Assembly (NCBI GenBank): GCA_025457805.1
Contig: JALOTR010000035.1
Coordinates: 1-10,825 of the forward strand
Direction: 5' to 3'
Length of the DNA stretch: 10,825 nt
From: Akkermansiaceae bacterium
GTDB lineage: Bacteria > Verrucomicrobiota > Verrucomicrobiia > Verrucomicrobiales > Akkermansiaceae
In this document: in pieces, positions 1 through 6,317 of the stretch
How positions within the stretch are numbered: position 1 is the stretch's first letter
How the letters are laid out: the number at the start of each line of letters is the position of its first letter
Position numbers and translations under genes: made by a program
Notes under the pieces: generated by a model
Seen by the model: only the letters and a program-made list of their open reading frames with translations
What the model was told of the DNA's origin: nothing
Databases searched by the model: none

Positions 1-119
1 AAGTGTTTTGTTAGCCCACTCACCTCCAAGGCCACGGGACGCTGGACAAGACGGGAGAATCTGGCAGCGACCTCCGGCGATTGTTCGCTGTAATGGGGAA
101 GTTCAAGAGCGGCACTCAT
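1..119 (-). CDS. ABC transporter ATP-binding protein, N-terminus only (NitT/TauT type), cut by window edge
   Basis: This is the first 39 codons of a gene that continues beyond the left edge. Its ATG (119-117 on the minus strand) overlaps the TGA of the permease gene as ATGA, so the two are probably translationally coupled. The peptide begins [13 protein letters not shown] and ends with [10 protein letters not shown], the usual first beta strand of an ABC ATPase just before the Walker A region. About 28 residues precede that strand, a modest N-terminal extension. Walker A, the signature motif and Walker B all lie outside the window. The position after binding-protein and permease genes fits an ATPase that would energise import at the inner face of the cytoplasmic membrane. 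The family call rests on one short motif plus operon order. The substrate cannot be read from this fragment. Confidence 0.8.
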   Translation of the reverse strand, partial: MSAALELPHYSEQSPEVAARFSRLVQRPVALEVSGLTKH

Positions 120-1519
120 GCTTCAGGCGGACGGGGTTTTGGGGCGGAATGAGCCTCTGCGGAAGCGATGCCGGCGCGGATGGCAGATGTTAGTTTGCGG
201 AACGGCCACATGAAGATGAAGGCAATACCGCGGGAGATCTTGTTGCTTTTGCCAGCCCAAGGGAAAAGCAGGCCGTGCAGCCATGAGAGGAACTGGTCGG
301 TGATGAAACCGGTGCAACCGATGAGAATGATGACTGGGAAAACTCGATCGAAGTTGCGGAAGCGGCCCTGTGTTTCAATGAACTCCGTGAGGCCGCTCTT
401 CACACCGATCAACTCCGCAATCACGAGCCAGGTCCAAGCCCAGCCTAACAGAATCCGCAAGTCATTGTAGAGATTGGGCAGGATGCCGGGCACCACCACA
501 TGGGCGAGCAATTGCCGCGGTTTCGCACCAAGAGTTTGGGCGGCTTCCAACAAGGATGGATCGAGCAGGCGGGTGGTTTTGGAAATCACGAGGATCATCT
601 GAAACACCGTGCCGATGAAAACCAAGGCCACCTTCGGAGCCTCGCCCGCGAGGAGCACCGCGACAAGCAAGGTGCTGAATGTGGGAGCGGGCATGTAGCG
701 GAAGAAATCCACGAAGGGTTCGATGAGTTTTGAGAAAAAATCAAAGACCCCGCAAAGGATGCCGAGGGGGATCCCGATCAGGCAGGCCCAGAAGAAACCG
801 AGAAAGATGACACGCAGAGACTTGGCATATCTCTGGCCCATCGTCAGTTCACCTTCGGGTGCGCTTTCAGTGAAGTCCCTCAAGCCCGCCTTGATGACTT
901 CATGCGGAGCGGGAAGATAGACCGGGTTCGCAGGCTTGCCCTGAGGAACCAGCTTGAACAGCGGCTCATCGGGCAGGCTGCGAAACGAGAAATCCGCCGA
1001 CACGGCTGAGAGCATTTCCCAATTCTTGCGGACTATTCCAAGATTCTCTTCGGTGAGTTTGGGCTTGGTGCTGGTTTTGGCTCCTGTGGCGAGATCACGC
1101 CAGATGTGATAGAGCACCGCATCGTTCTGTGCATCCTGATAGTGAAGCCAACCATGATCGATGGCGATGGGTGCCATCTGGCGCAGCAGTTTTTGATTTT
1201 TTCGACGGGCTCCTGTTTCAGGAGTTCCGGAATCCCTGGCCTTGGTGACCGCCTCGTTTTCCGCGCGAACGGCGGCTTCAAATTCAGGGAAGAACCCACG
1301 ACTTACGTGGTCGCCTGCCGTGAACACCGTAGTCACTCCTTCGCGCTCTGCGGAGAGCTCGATCTTCACATCCGGGTGCCAGATCCATGGAACATACGAG
1401 ACAAAGCACCAAAGAAACAAAGGCAGCAGAAATGAGATCACCGTAAGCCCCAAGGCCCGGCGCTGGGGCAGGTCGCGTCGGATCAGGAACCAACCCTTGA
1501 ATATGCCAGGACGGGCCAT
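116..1519 (-). CDS. ABC transporter permease with a large extra domain (NitT/TauT, SsuC/TauC-like)
   Basis: This is the inner-membrane channel subunit of the importer. Counting from the ATG at 1519, the protein has 467 residues. It has one membrane segment near 22-43, then about 180 mostly hydrophilic residues, then a canonical permease domain from about 231 with several membrane segments. The EAA coupling loop that contacts the ATPase is clear: [12 protein letters not shown] starting at E325, followed by VVVPGILP. Usual SsuC/TauC permeases are about 250-280 residues, so the 44-225 region is an addition of unknown role, predicted outside the cytoplasm. An upstream in-frame ATG at 1579 would add 20 residues, but those would be encoded across a perfect GC hairpin (1548-1568), so I prefer 1519. 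The gene follows the binding-protein gene and overlaps the ATPase start by ATGA. No strong Shine-Dalgarno is visible. Confidence 0.88.
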   Translation of the reverse strand: MARPGIFKGWFLIRRDLPQRRALGLTVISFLLPLFLWCFVSYVPWIWHPDVKIELSAEREGVTTVFTAGDHVSRGFFPEFEAAVRAENEAVTKARDSGTPETGARRKNQKLLRQMAPIAIDHGWLHYQDAQNDAVLYHIWRDLATGAKTSTKPKLTEENLGIVRKNWEMLSAVSADFSFRSLPDEPLFKLVPQGKPANPVYLPAPHEVIKAGLRDFTESAPEGELTMGQRYAKSLRVIFLGFFWACLIGIPLGILCGVFDFFSKLIEPFVDFFRYMPAPTFSTLLVAVLLAGEAPKVALVFIGTVFQMILVISKTTRLLDPSLLEAAQTLGAKPRQLLAHVVVPGILPNLYNDLRILLGWAWTWLVIAELIGVKSGLTEFIETQGRFRNFDRVFPVIILIGCTGFITDQFLSWLHGLLFPWAGKSNKISRGIAFIFMWPFRKLTSAIRAGIASAEAHSAPKPRPPEA

Positions 1520-1547
1520 GAGGTCTGATGAAGATGCAAGGGTTGGT

Positions 1548-1568
1548 GCCGCCCGGCAACCGGGCGGC
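1548..1568 (-). promoter_or_regulatory. Perfect GC hairpin between binding-protein and permease genes
   Basis: Arms at 1548-1556 (GCCGCCCGG) and 1560-1568 (CCGGGCGGC) pair perfectly over 9 bp around a 3-base loop. The hairpin lies 28 bases after the binding-protein stop in transcript direction and 28 bases before the preferred permease ATG. No T-run follows on the minus strand, so it is not a classic intrinsic terminator. Known ABC operons often place such a structure here to protect the binding-protein mRNA or reduce downstream expression, giving excess binding protein over permease. That role is inferred; the structure is seen. Confidence 0.65.
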
Positions 1569-1595
1569 TGATAGATCAAAGATAAGACCTCACAC

Positions 1596-2570
1596 TTACT
1601 TGAGCGCCTTGGTCAGGGAAGGATCGAGGTATTTATCAATGTCCTGTGACTTCTCATAGACTTTGAACTTGAGATTGAACTCATTCACAACCTTGGAAGA
1701 GCCGTAAACGCTACCGAGTCCATCGGCCTTCTCCCAGCGCTTCAATGCCTCATCGAGCTTGAGGATATAAGTGCCTTTGAGGAAGGGCTCGTATTCTTCA
1801 GGAGTGATTTTCACTCGGGCGGAGAGAATCTTGAGTGTATCATCGAGATTTTCCTCATCCCGGATATAGTCGGCGATGCGATACCAAACTTTCACGACCT
1901 TTGCCCAGTCGTCCCTGCGTTTCTCAAGGCTCTCCGTGGAAACATAGAGCAAGTCATAGATGATGCCGGGGGAATCCGCCGAAGTGAAAACAGGCTTCGA
2001 ACCTGGCAGAGCCTTGAGCGCTTGGCCGGAGCTGGGCTGCCATGCACCGATGGCATCAACTGCCTTCGAGCCGAAAACCTGGGGAGTCTCATTGGTGGGC
2101 GTGTTGACGATGGTGACGTCCTCTGCCTTCATCCCGTTCTTCTCAAGACCCGTGAGGAGCAGGAGGTGGGAAACAAAACCTTCTTCGAGGCCGACTTTTT
2201 TACCCTTCAGGCCTTTCATCGAATCAATTCCCGGTGCGGCGACAATCATGTCATTGCCGTTGGAGAAATCGTTGATGATGATGCCGACAGAAGGCTTTCC
2301 AGTCGCTCCCGTGACGAGGGCGTCGCCATTGGTCATGCAGACGCCATCGACCTTGCCGGACACATAGGCATCCATTGAGGGAACATAGTCGAACCACTGG
2401 AAATCGACTTCCACGCCGGCTTCCTTGAACCAGCCTTTCTGCACGCCGATTTCCCAGGCGATCCAGCCCGGCCAGTCCGAGTATGCGATTTTGAGGGGTT
2501 CGGCACGCAGGGCTCCGCACAAGGCGAAGAGCCCGAGGGCAATGGTTCCGATACGGGATGAGGATTTCAT
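1596..2570 (-). CDS. Periplasmic substrate-binding protein of the NitT/TauT ABC importer (NMT1/SsuA-like)
   Basis: This is a secreted solute receptor that would deliver its ligand to the permease encoded downstream. From the ATG at 2570 the protein has 324 residues and begins [15 protein letters not shown], a basic n-region and hydrophobic core ending ALRA before [13 protein letters not shown], so a Sec signal peptide of about 23 residues. An upstream in-frame ATG at 2609 would give 337 residues with a 13-residue Pro/Asn-rich leader; I think it less likely. Family hallmarks are the first beta strand [10 protein letters not shown], the helix [14 protein letters not shown], the VTGATGKPS segment and NTPTNETPQ. 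From memory it resembles binding proteins encoded beside urea/guanidine carboxylase genes; that is not proof of ligand. The Cys before the cleavage site lacks a proper lipobox, so it is probably a soluble periplasmic protein. It is the first gene of the leftward operon. Confidence 0.9.
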   Translation of the reverse strand: MKSSSRIGTIALGLFALCGALRAEPLKIAYSDWPGWIAWEIGVQKGWFKEAGVEVDFQWFDYVPSMDAYVSGKVDGVCMTNGDALVTGATGKPSVGIIINDFSNGNDMIVAAPGIDSMKGLKGKKVGLEEGFVSHLLLLTGLEKNGMKAEDVTIVNTPTNETPQVFGSKAVDAIGAWQPSSGQALKALPGSKPVFTSADSPGIIYDLLYVSTESLEKRRDDWAKVVKVWYRIADYIRDEENLDDTLKILSARVKITPEEYEPFLKGTYILKLDEALKRWEKADGLGSVYGSSKVVNEFNLKFKVYEKSQDIDKYLDPSLTKALK

Positions 2571-2623
2571 GGGATTGGAATTTGTGGATTGTTGGGGATG
2601 GGGAATCATGGACCAGGAACCTG

Positions 2624-2657
2624 CCCGTATGAGGAATGGGCTAAAGTTTCATACGGG
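2624..2657. promoter_or_regulatory. 9-bp inverted repeat in the divergent importer/gpgS intergenic region
   Basis: Arms CCCGTATGA (2624-2632) and TCATACGGG (2649-2657) are perfect inverted copies separated by 16 bases. The repeat sits 54 bases upstream of the preferred binding-protein ATG (2570) and 87 bases before the preferred gpgS ATG (2744). It could be a two-half-site operator, with centres 25 bp apart, seen by a regulator of one or both genes. It could also form a stem-loop in the leader of the binding-protein mRNA. A small CAGG-AA-CCTG palindrome lies next to it at 2615-2624. No regulator gene is in the window. I could not assign a promoter box or a known riboswitch. Confidence 0.5.
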
Positions 2658-2718
2658 AATAAGCACAGGCCATACCAAGTCCTATGAAGCGATTGTGGCA
2701 TTCGCGCCTTGAGTCTTC

Positions 2719-2736
2719 CCGAAAAGCGGTTTTCGG
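2719..2736. repeat. Short inverted repeat just upstream of the preferred gpgS start
   Basis: Arms CCGAAAA (2719-2725) and TTTTCGG (2730-2736) are perfect, with a 4-base loop. They end 7 bases before the ATG at 2744. If translation starts at 2744 this is a leader hairpin or operator near the start codon. If translation starts at the alternative ATG at 2684 it is coding. Function unknown. Confidence 0.35.
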
Positions 2737-2743
2737 TCTGGCC

Positions 2744-3682
2744 ATGCACCGCTTCCACCACCACCAGTTCGCCGATACGGCGGCTTTGCTGGCGGCGAAG
2801 GGCGGCAGGACGATTTCCATCTGCATCCCCACTCTCAACGAGGCGGCAACCATCGGTTCCATCCTTGGAACCATCCGCACACGGCTCATGGAGGAAACTC
2901 CGCTGGTGGACGAGGTTCTCGTGATCGACTCCGGCTCACAGGACGAAACTACCCGCATCGCAGCCAGCGAGGGCGCGAAGGTTTTTCTCAGCGCCGAGAT
3001 CGCTGCAGACTCGGGCAGCCACCTTGGAAAAGGGGAAAACCTGTGGAAAGCCCTGCAAGCAAGCCGGGGCGACGTGGTTTGCTTCCTCGATGGCGACATT
3101 TCCAACTTCCATCCCGGATTCGTCGCGGGACTGGTGGGTCCACTGCTCAGCGACGAGACCATCGATTACGTCAAAGCCTACTACGAACGGCCGCTGGCTC
3201 ACGGCGACGCAGTGCATTCCAGCGGCGGGGGGCGGGTTTCGGAAATCCTCGTTCGGCCGCTGATCTCGATGTTTTATCCGGAACTCAATTTCATCCTCCA
3301 ACCACTCTCCGGCGAATACGCCGCGCGCCGCAGCCTGCTCGAAACCCTCCCCTTCCCGGTCGGCTACGGGGTGGAAATCGCCCATCTGATCGATCTCGCG
3401 AAAGCAGGCAAACTCGACCGCATCGCCCAGACCGACCTCGTCCGCCGGATTCACCGGAACCGCGACGACGGCGATCTTGGCGACACCGCCTTCGCCATCC
3501 TGAAGGTAATCCTCCGCCGCCTCGAACGCGACGGCAAGCTGAGCCTGACCTCGCCCCTCCCGGAACTGCATCAGCGTTGGATCATTGATGCTGCGACCAT
3601 CCAACAGATTTCCCGTCACATTCCCGAACCCGAGCGCCCCCCCTTGCAGGCTTGGCTTCAAAAATCGGCAATCCCCTCGTGA
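2744..3682 (+). CDS. gpgS: Glucosyl-3-phosphoglycerate synthase (GT81 family)
   Basis: This enzyme transfers glucose from an NDP-glucose donor to 3-phosphoglycerate, giving glucosyl-3-phosphoglycerate, the precursor of the compatible solute glucosylglycerate; it is cytoplasmic. The 312-residue product carries the GT-A fold landmarks of the mycobacterial enzyme in order: GGRTISICIPTLNE (20-33), DSGSQDET (62-69), the metal-binding DGD (116-118), GGGRVSE (161-167), LSGEYAA (188-194), GYGVEI (207-212) and HRNR (237-240), whose His matches the metal-binding His of the family. An in-frame ATG at 2684 would add 20 residues. I prefer 2744 because family homology begins at the RFHHHQF segment, the extra codons have lower GC3, and a short hairpin lies there. 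The gene diverges from the importer operon and is 54 bp upstream of the Sco-like genes. A separate phosphatase is needed to finish glucosylglycerate; none is adjacent, but a HAD domain lies about 4 kb downstream. Confidence 0.9.
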   Translation: MHRFHHHQFADTAALLAAKGGRTISICIPTLNEAATIGSILGTIRTRLMEETPLVDEVLVIDSGSQDETTRIAASEGAKVFLSAEIAADSGSHLGKGENLWKALQASRGDVVCFLDGDISNFHPGFVAGLVGPLLSDETIDYVKAYYERPLAHGDAVHSSGGGRVSEILVRPLISMFYPELNFILQPLSGEYAARRSLLETLPFPVGYGVEIAHLIDLAKAGKLDRIAQTDLVRRIHRNRDDGDLGDTAFAILKVILRRLERDGKLSLTSPLPELHQRWIIDAATIQQISRHIPEPERPPLQAWLQKSAIPS

Positions 3683-3693
3683 TTTCGACCGAC

Positions 3694-3729
3694 CCCGGCT
3701 TGCCAAGTCGGGAAGGCCGATTACCTTCC
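3694..3729 (+). promoter_or_regulatory. Two overlapping potential hairpins between gpgS and the first Sco-like gene
   Basis: The 54-base gap holds CCCGGCTT (3694-3701) pairing with AAGTCGGG (3705-3712) over 8 bp including one G-T wobble, and GGAAGG (3711-3716) pairing with CCTTCC (3724-3729). They share bases 3711-3712, so they may compete. No T-run follows either, so a simple terminator is unlikely. They might partly separate gpgS expression from the downstream module. The structures are seen; the role is guessed. Confidence 0.35.
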
Positions 3730-3736
3730 GCCGCCC

Positions 3737-4522
3737 ATGAGCCTGCCAGAAAACTACGAACCCGCCGTTCGCGATCCCAAGAAACTCAGGCGCACGGCGT
3801 GGATTCTCGTTGCCATCATGATCTTCGGCGGGACGCTCATCCTGCTTTCTTATGAAAAGTGGGCCATCAAGCAGTCAGCGGACGACCGCCCCTCGATGGT
3901 GCACCGCATCCGCAAGGAACGCGACCTCCGTGTCATCCGCCAGGATGGAAAAACGGCGGATCTTTTCGAACTCCGCGGCAGGGTATGGGCCATCAACGTG
4001 ACTTGCCTCGCCAAACCGGAAACCTCCGCACGCAGCATGGCCGTCATGAAGCGCCTCGCGGGGAAACATGCCGCGACGCCGGATTTCCACCTCGTCACTC
4101 TCGCGCTCGACCCCGCCCCGGCCGATCAAATCGTCGGCCTGCTCGCCAAGGGAGCCGCAGACCATGGCATCTCCCTGCCCCAATGGTGGCTCGGCACCAA
4201 CGAAGCAGCCACACTCCACAAGTTCATCAAGAGCGAACTCAAATCCAACATTTTCCCCCATCAGGAAAATGGCACCTGGGTTTATGATACCTCGATCGTG
4301 CTGATTGATAAAGAAGGCCATGTGCGCCGCGCCGTCGTTCCCCAGAAACGTGGCGGGCAACCTTTTGTGGCCACCTTCGATTTTGACCAAGCCGCCCAAT
4401 GGGACAAGGATGGCATCAAGACCGGCACCGATCGCAGCAATGAAGGCGAACTCGAAAAACTCCTCGAAACCACGATCGACACCCTGCTGAAGGAACCCGC
4501 AGAAACCCCATCGAACTCATGA
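3737..4522 (+). CDS. Sco1/SenC-like thioredoxin-fold membrane protein lacking the metal/redox residues
   Basis: The 261-residue product has an N-terminal membrane anchor near residues 20-38, then a thioredoxin-like domain probably facing the periplasm. It is clearly paralogous to the next gene: shared blocks are DGK..DLFELRGRVW, PDFHLVTLALDP, QWW and the SIVLID strand. Aligning GRVWAINVTCLAKPET without gaps to GKVWIVAEFFAICPHC of the neighbour puts Lys93 and Thr96 in place of its two cysteines, keeping only the Pro. Tyr183 replaces the conserved His. One cysteine (Cys90) remains, three residues early. It therefore probably cannot bind copper or do dithiol chemistry like true Sco proteins, and may act as a partner or scaffold in cytochrome oxidase assembly. 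Its stop overlaps the next start as ATGA. The fold assignment is good; the function is inferred. Confidence 0.8.
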   Translation: MSLPENYEPAVRDPKKLRRTAWILVAIMIFGGTLILLSYEKWAIKQSADDRPSMVHRIRKERDLRVIRQDGKTADLFELRGRVWAINVTCLAKPETSARSMAVMKRLAGKHAATPDFHLVTLALDPAPADQIVGLLAKGAADHGISLPQWWLGTNEAATLHKFIKSELKSNIFPHQENGTWVYDTSIVLIDKEGHVRRAVVPQKRGGQPFVATFDFDQAAQWDKDGIKTGTDRSNEGELEKLLETTIDTLLKEPAETPSNS

Positions 4523-5247
4523 GCCGCAAAACCACCATCGCCCTCTTCTACACGGCCGTGGCTGTCATTTCGATCGCCATCCTTGCCCTTGCGTTTTTCA
4601 TCCGCTCCAAGATGCCGAACCCCGACCTGCCGCCCATCGTCAACTTTGGCAAGGAATCGACCATGCGATGGTTCGACATCGCGCGTGACCTCGAAGCGGT
4701 GAATCAGGAAGGAAAACAGGTCAAACTCTCCGATCTCAAGGGCAAGGTCTGGATCGTCGCGGAGTTTTTCGCGATCTGCCCGCACTGTGCTGTCCGCAAT
4801 GGTGAGGAGCTTCGGAAAATTTATGATGAGTTTGGCAGTCATCCGGATTTCCACATCGCCTGCATCTCCGTCGATCCTGAAAACGATCAGGTGGAGAAAC
4901 TCGCGGATTATGGCAAAGCCCTTGGCGCGGATCCCAAAAACTGGTGGTTTCTCAATGCAGGTGATGCCAAGACCACCCACGAATATCTGGAAAAGGAACT
5001 CAAGTTCTTCGCCATCAAGGAACGCACGGATCCCGTCGATATCGAGACCAACGGCCGTTTTTCACACGATCTCGGATTTATACTGGTGGATCGTGACTTC
5101 AAGGTGATCGGCAAATGGCCGCTGGCGGATGCCCGATCCGAGCAGGCCCGCCAAATTGATCCCAACCTCTATCCACAACTCAAAAAGGAACTGTTTGACC
5201 GCATCCGCACCGAGTTGGATCAAACCGAAACCCCGGAAATCAAATGA
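4519..5247 (+). CDS. SCO1/SenC family protein (putative copper chaperone or thiol reductase for cytochrome oxidase)
   Basis: The 242-residue product has an N-terminal membrane anchor near residues 6-28, then a thioredoxin-like Sco domain. The active-site segment is AICPHCAVRNG with Cys87 and Cys90, and the conserved His of Sco proteins is present as His183 in FSHDLGFILVDRD. Sco proteins deliver copper to, or reduce the cysteines of, the CuA site of cytochrome c oxidase subunit II at the outer face of the membrane. Classical Sco proteins have CxxxC; this one has CxxC, more like a thioredoxin, so a thiol-reductase role is as likely as copper delivery. ATGA overlaps on both sides tie it to the degenerate Sco-like gene before it and the DUF420 gene after it. 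No oxidase structural gene is in the window. Confidence 0.85.
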   Translation: MSRKTTIALFYTAVAVISIAILALAFFIRSKMPNPDLPPIVNFGKESTMRWFDIARDLEAVNQEGKQVKLSDLKGKVWIVAEFFAICPHCAVRNGEELRKIYDEFGSHPDFHIACISVDPENDQVEKLADYGKALGADPKNWWFLNAGDAKTTHEYLEKELKFFAIKERTDPVDIETNGRFSHDLGFILVDRDFKVIGKWPLADARSEQARQIDPNLYPQLKKELFDRIRTELDQTETPEIK

Positions 5248-5810
5248 GTTCAGAACGCGAACAATGGCTCACCCGCACGCCGAACGAGGAGTTGTCCAAA
5301 AAACTCTGCACCGCCGCGTGGATCCTCTCCACCGCCGTTCTCATCCTTGTGGTCCTCATGCAGAAGATCCGCCTTCCAATACCCGAGGGCTGGTCCACCG
5401 CGATGCTGCCACCCATTCATGCAGCGGTGAATGCAACCGCCGCAGTGGTCCTGATGATCTCCATCATCTTCATCAAACTTGGCAAAGTGGAATGGCACCG
5501 CGCCACCATGGTGGCAGCGATGGGACTGTCCGTCCTGTTCCTGCTTTCCTATGTCGCCTATCATATCACGAATGATCCGACCCGCTACGGTGGGACAGGC
5601 ACCATGCGCACTGTTTACTTCGTCCTGCTCATCAGCCACATCGTCTTTGCCGCAGTCAGTCTTCCATTCATTCTATTCACCTTCATTTCCGGCTGGACCA
5701 ACCGCTTCACCACCCACCGCAAACTCGCCCGCTGGGTGTTTCCCATGTGGCTCTACGTGGCGCTCACCGGTCCGATCTGTTATCTCATGCTGAAGCCTTA
5801 CTACCAGTGA
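5244..5810 (+). CDS. DUF420 membrane protein (CtaM/YozB-type oxidase assembly factor)
   Basis: This is a 188-residue integral membrane protein with five predicted segments, near residues 20-41, 54-78, 85-108, 122-148 and 161-184. Conserved histidines of the family are visible: His59 (PPIHAAVNA), His85 (EWHRATM), His107 (VAYHI), His132 (LLISHIV) and His158 (FTTHRKLAR), followed by the typical FPMWLYVALTGPICY ending. The family includes Staphylococcus CtaM, needed for maturation of aa3-type haem-copper oxidase. The histidines suggest haem or metal binding, but the mechanism is not settled. The start overlaps the stop of the Sco gene as ATGA, so the three genes form an assembly module. The next gene begins 39 bases after its stop. 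Confidence 0.9.
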   Translation: MSSEREQWLTRTPNEELSKKLCTAAWILSTAVLILVVLMQKIRLPIPEGWSTAMLPPIHAAVNATAAVVLMISIIFIKLGKVEWHRATMVAAMGLSVLFLLSYVAYHITNDPTRYGGTGTMRTVYFVLLISHIVFAAVSLPFILFTFISGWTNRFTTHRKLARWVFPMWLYVALTGPICYLMLKPYYQ

Positions 5811-5849
5811 AGCGCTTCGCTGGCCTTCAATTCCCGCTTCCAAGAACCC

Positions 5850-6317
5850 ATGGACGCCATTGAACCAATCGATGTCCGCACTCTTGATTCCTCGAATCTC
5901 GCGGACGCCGCGCACCTCTTGGGCAAGCTCAATCCGGATACCCCTGCCCATCTCGTCCGCGAACGGCTTGCGACCATCCTGGCGGAACATCCCCACTATC
6001 ACCTCATCGGAGCCTTCGCCGGGCCCAAGCTCGTCGGCGTCTGCGGTGCATGGGTCGCCACCAAAATCTGGTGCGGGCGGTATCTGGAAATCGACAATCT
6101 GGTCGTCGATCCCGAATGCCGATCCGGCGGTGTGGGCACGCAGTTGATCAGGCATCTGGAAAACATCGCACAGGAAAAGGAATGCACCCTGCTCGTATTG
6201 GACAGTTATACCAACAACCATCCATCCCACCGCCTTTACCACCGCCTTGGCTTCGAAATCTGGGGTTTTCATTTCATCAAACCCATCGGTGACTGGTCCG
6301 GAAAGGACAGCGCATGA
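5850..6317 (+). CDS. GNAT-family N-acetyltransferase
   Basis: This 155-residue single-domain protein would transfer an acetyl group from acetyl-CoA to an amine; the acceptor is unknown. The core is recognisable: the strand ending GRYLEIDNLVVDP (about 76-88), then the pyrophosphate-binding loop CRSGGVGTQLI (90-100; R91 to G96 fit the R/Q-x-x-G-x-G/A motif), then LVLDSYTNNHPSHRLYHRLGFE, where the Asn and Tyr match the acceptor-side and CoA-side positions of the fold. The length is normal for a stand-alone GNAT. Its TGA overlaps the ATG of the glycosyltransferase-HAD fusion gene (ATGA at 6314-6317), suggesting coupled production and perhaps a shared pathway, such as acetylating a sugar product or controlling the enzyme. 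It is preceded by a 39-base gap with no clear Shine-Dalgarno. Confidence 0.87.
   Translation: MDAIEPIDVRTLDSSNLADAAHLLGKLNPDTPAHLVRERLATILAEHPHYHLIGAFAGPKLVGVCGAWVATKIWCGRYLEIDNLVVDPECRSGGVGTQLIRHLENIAQEKECTLLVLDSYTNNHPSHRLYHRLGFEIWGFHFIKPIGDWSGKDSA

Noticed and set aside
1520..1579. Upstream ATG (1579) for the permease
   Set aside because: The added 20 residues are encoded across a perfect GC hairpin and do not look like a permease N-terminus; 1519 fits better.
2610..2743. Known riboswitch (TPP or guanidine classes) upstream of the binding-protein gene
   Set aside because: I compared the leader with the consensus cores I remember and found no convincing match; only the inverted repeat is supported. 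A covariance-model scan would settle it.
2936..3706. Long minus-strand open frame (256 codons) opposite gpgS
   Set aside because: It is antisense to a clearly recognisable gpgS reading frame and encodes no recognisable protein; a shadow of GC-rich codon use.
3875..6272. Minus-strand open frames opposite the Sco, DUF420 and GNAT genes (for example 3875-4399, 4282-4980, 5673-6272)
   Set aside because: Each lies antisense to a gene with clear family motifs, and their translations show no domains.
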